The notes beneath the pieces are model-generated. The model was not told the origin of the DNA. It made no database searches and saw nothing but the letters and a program-made list of their open reading frames with translations. From positions 32,640,774 to 32,704,773 of the forward strand of contig OY294049.1 in the NCBI GenBank assembly GCA_958510825.1: a stretch of DNA of 64,000 nt, read 5' to 3'. Below, piece by piece: positions 59,101 through 64,000 of this stretch (positions are counted from its first letter, which is position 1; each line of letters begins with the position of its first letter). A program made the translations under genes and the position numbers. Source of the DNA: Brachypterus glaber. Its lineage: Eukaryota; Arthropoda; Insecta; Coleoptera; Kateretidae.

Positions 59101-62100
59101 GTTCCATTTGTGAATTTTGTCTAGACTTTATTTTCGTTTTCTCTAAAACCTCTTCTTCCGAATTGCTTTCAAGCAATTTCGCAATATCCATTCCACTATT
59201 TTGTAATTCTTCATAACTGCCTTCAGTCTGAATTTGACCATCGTTCATTACCAAAATTTTATCTGCATTTTTAAGGTATTGCAATTGATGGGTTACCAAT
59301 ATACAAATTTTGTCACTTAAAAATTCCTCTATGCATTTTTCAAATAAATGTTTACCAACTTGTGCATCGACTGCAGATAAAGGATCATCTAATAAGTAAA
59401 TATCAACATTCTTGTAAACGCATCTGGCCAAATTAACTCTAGCTTTTTGTCCCCCACTAAGCGCTTTACCTTTTTCCCCAACTAAAGTTTTATCGCCATA
59501 TTGCAACAAAAGTAAATCCGATCTTAAAGCGCAAACATCAATGACTTTTTCATATCTTTCTTCATCAAATGAACTACCAAATAGTATATTATCTCTAACA
59601 CTACCAGCAAATAACCACGGTTCTTGCGGAGAATATGATATCTTACCAACTATTTCGATATTACCAGTTTTAATAGGCAATTCTTTTAATATTATATTGA
59701 TTAAGCTACTTTTTCCACTACCAACAGCTCCAATAACTGCAATTAATTTGTTTTGAGTTACACTTAAACTTATATTCTCCAAATTATCCTCAGTTGATTC
59801 TTCTATCCATTTAGCAGTAACATTGTTTATTATAATCTTAGGTTTGATATTTTCAATTATTTTAAATCCATTTTTTTCTTTCTCTTCCAAATTACCGTTT
59901 TTAATGGGTTTTATCTTATACTTAAATATTTCTGGTTCCATTAAATCTTCCCTTTCGTCCAGGACTAATACTTCTTGTATACGTTTAACCGTTATGTTAA
60001 CTTCTGCTATGGCAGTGATAGCAAGTGAAAATAAAATAGTTATAACTGGTCTTAGGACATTATACATTGCAGTTATTGCAAAAACTTTTTCAGCCGTAAT
60101 GTAGTTTCCTAGTAGAACATATCCAAGGATGCTGATGAAGATGGAAGTCCTAGATATAAATACTTCAAAAGAATAGATAATTCCTATCAGATAAGAATGG
60201 TATTTGATTTGCTTGATTTCCAACCTAAAATATATAATATGGATTAACTTAAAAATACTTTAGGCATTGAATATATTGTTTTAATAGCCTAATAATTATA
60301 TGATTCATAAGGTATGTAAGGTAAATGTCCCAATTATCGACCATGTCCCAATTATCGTCCACTTTCTTATATTTTCTAAAAAAATAAGAGAATCGGGTCA
60401 AATTAACTTAATTTTCAATTTTTAATAAAATAATTGATATGTTGGCTATGTTTACTCAGCTTAAGGGCAGCATTACTTTTCTGTATAATTTTACACAAAC
60501 GAATAAACTATCACATGTCAACTGTAATACTATCTATAATGCACTTCTTAGTCAGTCAGATAAGTTCAGAGGTCTGAAGTAAATATATATCTGGGTTATT
60601 TTAACACATTTTAAGTAAAAATTTGGTTTTAGTAATTTGTAAATACATTATTAACTTTATTATGTAAAATTTTAGGATAAATCTCAGTTTTAATAAAAAA
60701 AATAAGCCGGACGATATCTGGGACAAGAAAATAAATCATTACCCAACTATCGTCCGGGTGGACGATAATTGGGCCAAACTCAATTTAAGTTTATATAACC
60801 ATAACTCCCAAAAAAATTAATATTTTTTATGAATTTTCTCAAATATTAATTGATAACATAACAAAGTTTACCATTTTTTCACAAATAAGCTTAAAAATCA
60901 ACTTGCAAAAAGTGGACGATAACTAGGACAAATATAGGACGCTAATTGGGACAATCCACGTATACGTGGCTTGTCCCAATTAGCGTCCTATATTTGTCCT
61001 AGTTATCGTCCACTTCTTGCAAGTGTTTTTACTCCTGTAATCACAACGTTTTGGATAAGATTTGCATATGTAAGAACAAAAATATTAAAAAAAACCCCAG
61101 AAAACTAAAACTCTTTGCATTTTTCGAGGCAAGAAATAGATATTCTGGGCCAGTATTGCAAGGTCCATTTAACAATATAAGTTTATTTAATTTCTGGTGG
61201 TCCATAAAACAAAAAAAAATGGTAAATCATCAAGAAAGTAATCTTTTATAAGTAGTAAAAATATTAACCTTAAAAATTCATTAAAAAAAATCAGTAAATA
61301 TATATCTAGTTCTGAAGAAGAATGTAGGACCAAAATCAAAATAACCTAAAAAACTCTTACCATTTCCAATGCACAAGTAATTTCTTGAATTGTTCTTTGG
61401 CATAAAGAATAAGAAGATAAATAATCTGTTATTAGCAGACCTCGGGGATAAGAGAGCTGCTCTTTCGTTGATGAGCGTAGCATAAATAAATGAATATAAG
61501 CGACCGCAAGACGTGTGTCCTCACCTACAAGAACTCAATGCAAAAGATGAGTCAAAGCCAAATGAGTGCTCGGGCTCTGGTTATTAGTAAAACATAACAA
61601 AAAAAAAATTGACGAGATTACCTCATATTAATGGAAAGAAGATAAAAAGGCGTTAGAGTTGAAAGAAAAAGAGGAAGAAGAAACCAAAGAGAAGAGAACC
61701 GAAAACTTGACTGATGGAAAAAAGAAATCCGAGCAAGATATAGAAGAAAAGAAATAGCTACTAAAAAACTGGATACTAAAAAAAATAGATAATAAGAAAT
61801 CAAATACTATGAAATCATATGGGAAAAACATAAAAAAATAAGTTTAAACTGAACGGTTTGGACTGCTAAAAAAGCTGTATTCCTTGAATTTCTTTTAGGA
61901 AACAATCCCTTAAATTTTCTCGCATTTTTCCTTCAATATTTCCTCGAAAAATCTTGAAAATTACCTAAAAGGTCGCACGTTTGATTAAAATTTCTTTGGA
62001 TTTAATCCAATATCTACCTATATCTACAATATCCACAATACCTACATCTCAATTCCTCAGCGGTTTGACATGGAAATAAAAGATTACAGAATAAATAGGT

Positions 62101-63880
62101 TTTTTAATACCTATTATTTATTGTCTTAAAAGACAATTTTTTCCGGATCTGATTATAAATTTCATATTGTAAAGGCTATATTTTAAAAAAATGTTTTAAA
62201 TGTCCACTTTTATGATAAATATTAATAAATATAATATAAAAATCATCTTGTTTCACTGTGACCGGTAACTGGGACATTATCTAGGTCGATAATTGGGGCA
62301 ACCCCAAAAATTATGTGGACGATAATTGGGACATCATACATTTTTATAAATAGCAATTATTTATATATTTTTGATGATATATACGTTAATTTTAAATATA
62401 ATTTAGTAAAATTCAATAAATGTTGATTCAGTTAGTACCATTTTAATTTTGATACTCTTTTAAACTAACTTTTTGTGGCTTACCAAAGTCTGATTTAGTG
62501 CTTAAGTGGACGATAATTGGGACATTTACCTTATATGCTTTACATTAATTTTGTTTAAGTTCAAAGTATATTATAAGTATTTTTAAATATAGTTTTATAT
62601 CGCAAATTTTACCATTCAAAAAATTAAATATTTTGAGTTTTACACTGTAATTTTTCTTACCTTCGGGCGGTGGATATTAATTTGGCAAATGGCTTCTCCC
62701 AACAATACATTTTGATGACTTGCACCCCAGAGAGTACCTCATTCATTAACCTTACTCTTTCATCCGTTCGTAACGCAGTTTTTAGTCTTAAAACTGAGGC
62801 TTTTTTACCTAACCAAGCTATATAAAAACAATTGTACTATGAATATGGTTCTGATGTTACACAGATCAACAGTAATTCTATATTTTATTTAAGTAATGAA
62901 AAATATGAAAATCATTTGTTTCTACTAGGCACATTTCAGTTGTCAATTTAAAGTAAGTGATTGGTTAATAAGTGAATAGTTTTCTATGCAACAAAGAAAA
63001 ATTATAAGGCCTACATATTTTTGATGACCTAAGTAAATTAAATTTATTTACCTTGCAGTGGAACAAAAGATATCAGAAAAGCCATTCCAAACAGGGCTGC
63101 ATAACCGATTTCTCTGTAAAGTAAATAGGTCCCTACGGCGGTCTGAAGTGGACCAACTAAAGCAAAATGGGCCAATACAAAACCTTGATCAAACTTATTA
63201 ACATCATTGGATAGCAGGTTGACTAGATGACCTACGGTTGTTTCTCTTGATGATTTACGACTTAACCTTAAACTTTTTCTGTAGATGAGCGAGGAACAGG
63301 CTACTCTCATTTTCATTGATATGTGCTGTAATCCTACCATAGAGGGATGGACCAAGAATGCATTTATTACTATTACTAATACGTATAAACCAGCGTATAA
63401 ATAAGCTTCGTTTTCAGAAATGTGAGTCTGGCCCTTTTCAAAATATGAAACTAACTTTCCTATCGAATATGGTTGCACCACGCTAAAAATATTGTTTTGT
63501 ATATTTAGGAAGTTTTCGTTGAGCCATGTTTAACTTTTTTTCTGGTTAAACCAACTAAAGTAATTTTTCTGGGTACTATTATACTATCCTAAGTCAAATG
63601 GTATAACTGAAAGGGTAAATTTTTAGGGCATACAAATAATACTCACACTAATAATACCTCATTTATTGATTTAATAACTCCTAGTAACATAAAATTTAAA
63701 CCGAATACTTTAAAGAGTGCTCTGTGCAGTGCAGTTTTCTTATGTTTAACATTTTCTTGGCGCCAAACCTCTTCTAATTTGGCGCCCAAATAACTCGATT
63801 TGTGTTCATCTAATGGTCTAAAAAGGTCAGTTTCATTTATTTCCGTATGATATGATTTCTTAAATAATGGAAACAAATAT
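49156..63880 (-). CDS. ABCC4-like: ABC transporter, ABCC4/MRP4-like (gene B), lacks first exon in window
   Basis: Exons on the minus strand: 63880-63647, 63482-63052, 62817-62661, 60224-58914, 58784-58460, 57070-56920, 53885-53655, 50138-49156. They total 3823 nt; with a 77-nt first exon like that of gene A (outside the window, beyond 64000) the frame would be 1299 codons plus stop. Domains as in gene A: TMD1, NBD1 (GAVGSGKSS, LSGGQKAR, IYLLDDPLSAVD), TMD2, NBD2 (GRTGAGKSS, FSVGQRQ, ILVLDEATANVD). All catalytic motifs are intact, so it should be a working exporter. Same orientation as gene A, whose start lies 7.2 kb downstream. Splice positions match gene A except that exons 3 and 4 are joined. 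C-terminus is lysine-rich (NYLKNKKDK), without a PDZ motif. Confidence 0.94.
50651..50848 (+). pseudogene. LINE ORF2 tail fragment
   Basis: WLGHLSRMEDRSISKEIL, GRPKVQWKFQVE, then in another frame DLRKLGGRK and YRKTWRNIAKQALGQ with a stop at 50846-50848. This is the stereotyped C-terminal end of many insect LINE polymerases (WLGHV.RM...GRP...W...DL..LG). Frameshifted relic in intron 9 of gene B, antisense to it. Confidence 0.78.
50849..51636. other. Gene B intron 9, low-complexity
   Basis: A/T runs with short words (AAGTTATAGGGGGCTAAACT) related to those in the 52616 duplication. No gene. Confidence 0.4.
51637..52423. mobile_element. hAT-like element with internal tandem modules
   Basis: The left end TAGGCCGGATTTAGGGGG with CAGGGCCCGGGCTCG and the right end with GGCCCGGGCTTGC then TGTCCGGCCCTGA are inverted relatives; CAGGGCCGGA-type ends are common in hAT elements. 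Inside, a module CTTGCA...AACTTTGAAATTGTAACAGTG...TTTTAAAATTAAAA occurs three times (from about 51928, 52012 and 52148). No 8-bp duplication could be confirmed. Confidence 0.6.
52616..53092. repeat. 238-bp tandem duplication, nearly identical
   Basis: AATCAAGTTCTAAGAGAGGA starts at 52616 and again at 52854; the following 238 bp, including ATCGATTACGGTAATTTTTT, agree almost base for base. A recent local duplication or an assembly artefact. Confidence 0.93.
53225..53335. repeat. ATT/TAT-rich simple repeat
   Basis: TTATTATATTATTATATTAT-type sequence leading into ACAGGGTGTTCC. Confidence 0.8.
53333..53560. repeat. ACAGGGTGTTCC dispersed repeat, copy 1
   Basis: Begins ACAGGGTGTTCCGTGAGGAA. AAGTTCCCATAAACATATGT and ACTCATAAGGGAGCTTGAAA recur inverted at 57505-57605. 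Confidence 0.65.
53655..53885 (-). CDS. ABCC4-like: Gene B exon 9
   Basis: 231 bp as in gene A. Acceptor ATTGTAG, donor AAAA/GTAAGT. Encodes NHMTASVHGLTTIRAFQAEK and WFLFIASSRGFGFWLDVI. Confidence 0.95.
53930..54073. mobile_element. 144-bp palindromic MITE in gene B intron 8
   Basis: 61-bp arms, 53930-53990 and 54013-54073, are nearly perfect inverted copies (CCTATACTGCCCTACTACGC at the ends) around a 22-nt loop. Ends contain TATA, so a TA target is possible. Confidence 0.88.
54074..54900. other. Gene B intron 8 spacer
   Basis: A/T runs; a GC-richer patch near 54240-54345 ends in ACCGACAGACCGATCGACAG. No gene. Confidence 0.4.
54908..56381 (-). mobile_element. 5'-truncated LINE (jockey/CR1-type) with ATTCT tail
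   Basis: Minus-strand element: RT frame from about 56378 to 55103, a 3' UTR of about 165 nt, then GGCTAATAAATATTCTATTC and an ATTCT microsatellite tail (plus-strand 54908-54937). Truncation falls inside the RT at RPISI-like SISIFSKLFEK, so reverse transcription stopped early on insertion. Lies in gene B intron 8 in sense orientation. Confidence 0.88.
55103..56380 (-). pseudogene. LINE reverse transcriptase, C-terminal part
   Basis: Open from the truncation point to the TAA at 55103-55105. RT motifs in order: SKLFEK, NAQHGFRSNRSTETA (fingers), SLMFDLHKAFDTID (catalytic Asp), KRGVPQGSVLGPLLF, the FADDTT box, and KFLG. The remaining 200 residues are the thumb and LINE C-terminus (FYNKLPKEIKN, IKEFLDFNF). 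The frame is intact over 425 codons, yet no endonuclease or ORF1 remains, so it cannot move by itself. Clade by sight only: jockey/CR1 group. Confidence 0.92.
56382..56919. other. Gene B intron 8, proximal part
   Basis: AT-rich; GCGTTACATAATACTTGAAC near 56688 matches the start of the block at 31268. Nothing coding. Confidence 0.4.
56920..57070 (-). CDS. ABCC4-like: Gene B exon 8
   Basis: 151 bp. Acceptor TTTTTTAG, donor CATAA/GTAAG. Encodes PWLLVPSFALLGFIYAFRTF and TSRSVKRLEA. Confidence 0.94.
57485..57660. repeat. ACAGGGTGTTCC dispersed repeat, copy 2 (inverted)
   Basis: AGCTCCCTTATGACGCATTT and AGACATATGCTTATGGAAAC are the inverted forms of words at 53400-53460. Confidence 0.6.
57650..57915. 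repeat. Cluster of TTCTTAAGAA-type palindromes
   Basis: At least nine TTCTTA / TAAGAA words in both orientations, such as TTCTTAAGAAGCTTCTTATA and TTTTAAGAATATTCTTAGCA, within 265 bp. Possibly the body of a hairpin MITE; ends not found. Confidence 0.6.
57916..58459. other. Gene B intron 7, remainder
   Basis: AT-rich, nothing recognised. Confidence 0.4.
58460..58784 (-). CDS. ABCC4-like: Gene B exon 7
   Basis: 325 bp, 6 bp shorter than in gene A. Acceptor TTTTTAG, donor TTAGAG/GTAAG. Encodes YSSITLGTIFIAIGKSIY and NPSGRILNRFSKDLG. Confidence 0.95.
58914..60224 (-). CDS. ABCC4-like: Gene B exon 6: TMD1 end, NBD1, start of TMD2
   Basis: 1311 bp. Acceptor TTTTAG, donor TACTG/GTAAG. TMD1 helices (SYLIGIIYSFEVFISR), a shorter linker than gene A, NBD1 with GAVGSGKSS, SPQEPWLF, LSGGQKAR and IYLLDDPLSAVD, then the acidic linker MELDDEDETLPEE and the first TMD2 helix. 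Confidence 0.96.
60901..61024. repeat. 124-bp near-perfect palindrome
   Basis: Symmetric about 60962/60963 (centre CCACGTATACGTGG); 60 of 62 positions pair, with no loop. Arms read ACTTGCAAAAAGTGGACGAT ... GCTAATTGGGACAA. Confidence 0.95.
61435..61535. repeat. Dispersed repeat, copy 2 (gene B intron 5)
   Basis: ACCTCGGGGATAAGAGAGCT, GATGAGCGTAGCATAAATAA and AAGCGAC are the inverted counterparts of blocks at 23095-23195. Lies inside the TA-flanked element. Confidence 0.5.
62661..62817 (-). CDS. ABCC4-like: Gene B exon 5
   Basis: 157 bp as in gene A. Acceptor ATATAG, donor CGAAG/GTAAG. Encodes DERVRLMNEVLSGVQVIKMY and CWEKPFAKLI. Confidence 0.95.
63052..63482 (-). CDS. ABCC4-like: Gene B exon 3-4 (fused)
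   Basis: 431 bp. Acceptor TTTTTAG, donor GCAAG/GTAAAT. Encodes PYSIGKLVSYFEKG, HISMKMRVACSSLIYRKSLR, LLSNDVNKFDQG and LFGMAFLISFVPLQG without interruption; in gene A an intron of 3970 bp splits it at the LLYR/K codon. Confidence 0.95.
63647..63880 (-). CDS. ABCC4-like: Gene B exon 2
   Basis: 234 bp. Acceptor TTTTTCAG, donor TTAGT/GTGAGT. Encodes LFPLFKKSYHTEI, DLFRPLDEHKSS and the helix KVFGLNFMLLGVIK. The acceptor shows that another exon precedes it, outside the window. Confidence 0.95.
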
Positions 63881-64000
63881 CTGAAAAAGAATAAAAAATA
63901 TGTATACACCGTAAAAAATAAATATTTAAATTGGGTACCAGTGGTTCTGCACGTAAATATGATTATACGCAGATACATTTAAAATTTACGAGATTCTACA

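Larger units (their letters stand above)
60319..62531. mobile_element. 2.2-kb TA-flanked element built from GGACGATAATTGGGACA words
   Basis: AGGTAAATGTCCCAATTATC at 60319 and its complement ending at 62531, each next to TA (60317-60318, 62532-62533). The word ATTGGGACA with TGGACGATAA occurs at least seven times inside (about 60343, 60740, 60912, 60945, 61000, 62290, 62320), in both orientations. Contains a 124-bp palindrome (60901-61024). No transposase frame, so non-autonomous; TA flanks suggest a Tc1/mariner-type mover. In gene B intron 5. Confidence 0.8.

Overview
The window looks like a piece of an AT-rich, transposon-laden insect nuclear genome, probably a beetle. It has GT-AG spliced genes with introns of 63 bp to 11 kb, and a retroelement mix (DIRS, Penelope-like, Ty3 with 5-bp target duplications, R2/Dong-type LINEs, Transib, hAT, Tc1/mariner) that is common in insects. 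The beetle assignment rests mainly on the tandem ABCC4-like genes and is an inference; no species can be named.

Layout. 1-2216: a foldback-type inverted-repeat element split by a decayed Tc1/mariner copy (354-1671). 2570-2697: a small Harbinger-like MITE. 3104-7321: a DIRS-type retroelement on the minus strand (gag, RT/RNase H, tyrosine recombinase) that runs into a 200-N assembly gap (7322-7521). 7522-8340: a degraded Penelope-like element with a GIY-YIG domain and a hammerhead-like motif. 8395-15478: a frameshifted Transib (RAG1-related) transposase cut in two by a young Ty3 LTR element (8897-14036, 216-bp LTRs, TTTGC duplications). 15479-17172: AT-rich spacer with small repeats.

17173-64000 carries two tandem minus-strand genes for ABCC4/MRP4-like ABC transporters. 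Gene A (17173-41945) is complete: 10 exons, with a 3939-nt frame that stays open through all junctions (1312 aa). Gene B (49156 to beyond 64000) has eight of its exons here and lacks only the short first coding exon, so it would be about 1299 aa. The two share all splice positions except one: gene A has an intron between exons 3 and 4 where gene B has a single exon. Both encode full transporters (TMD1-NBD1-TMD2-NBD2, no TMD0) with intact nucleotide-binding motifs, so both are probably functional efflux pumps from a recent-to-moderate tandem duplication.

The introns and the 7.2-kb spacer between the genes are a museum of non-coding elements: two hAT-type elements with 8-bp target duplications, a 2.1-kb element with 10-bp minisatellite arrays at both ends, a recurring foldback family that sits within 5-20 bp of two splice donors of gene A, a 124-bp near-perfect palindrome inside a TA-flanked element, several hairpin MITEs, a tRNA-derived SINE, LINE remnants (including two restriction-like-endonuclease fragments around TAA arrays) and two further hammerhead-like motifs, one in sense orientation in a 443-bp intron. 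No rRNA, intact tRNA or CRISPR array was seen.
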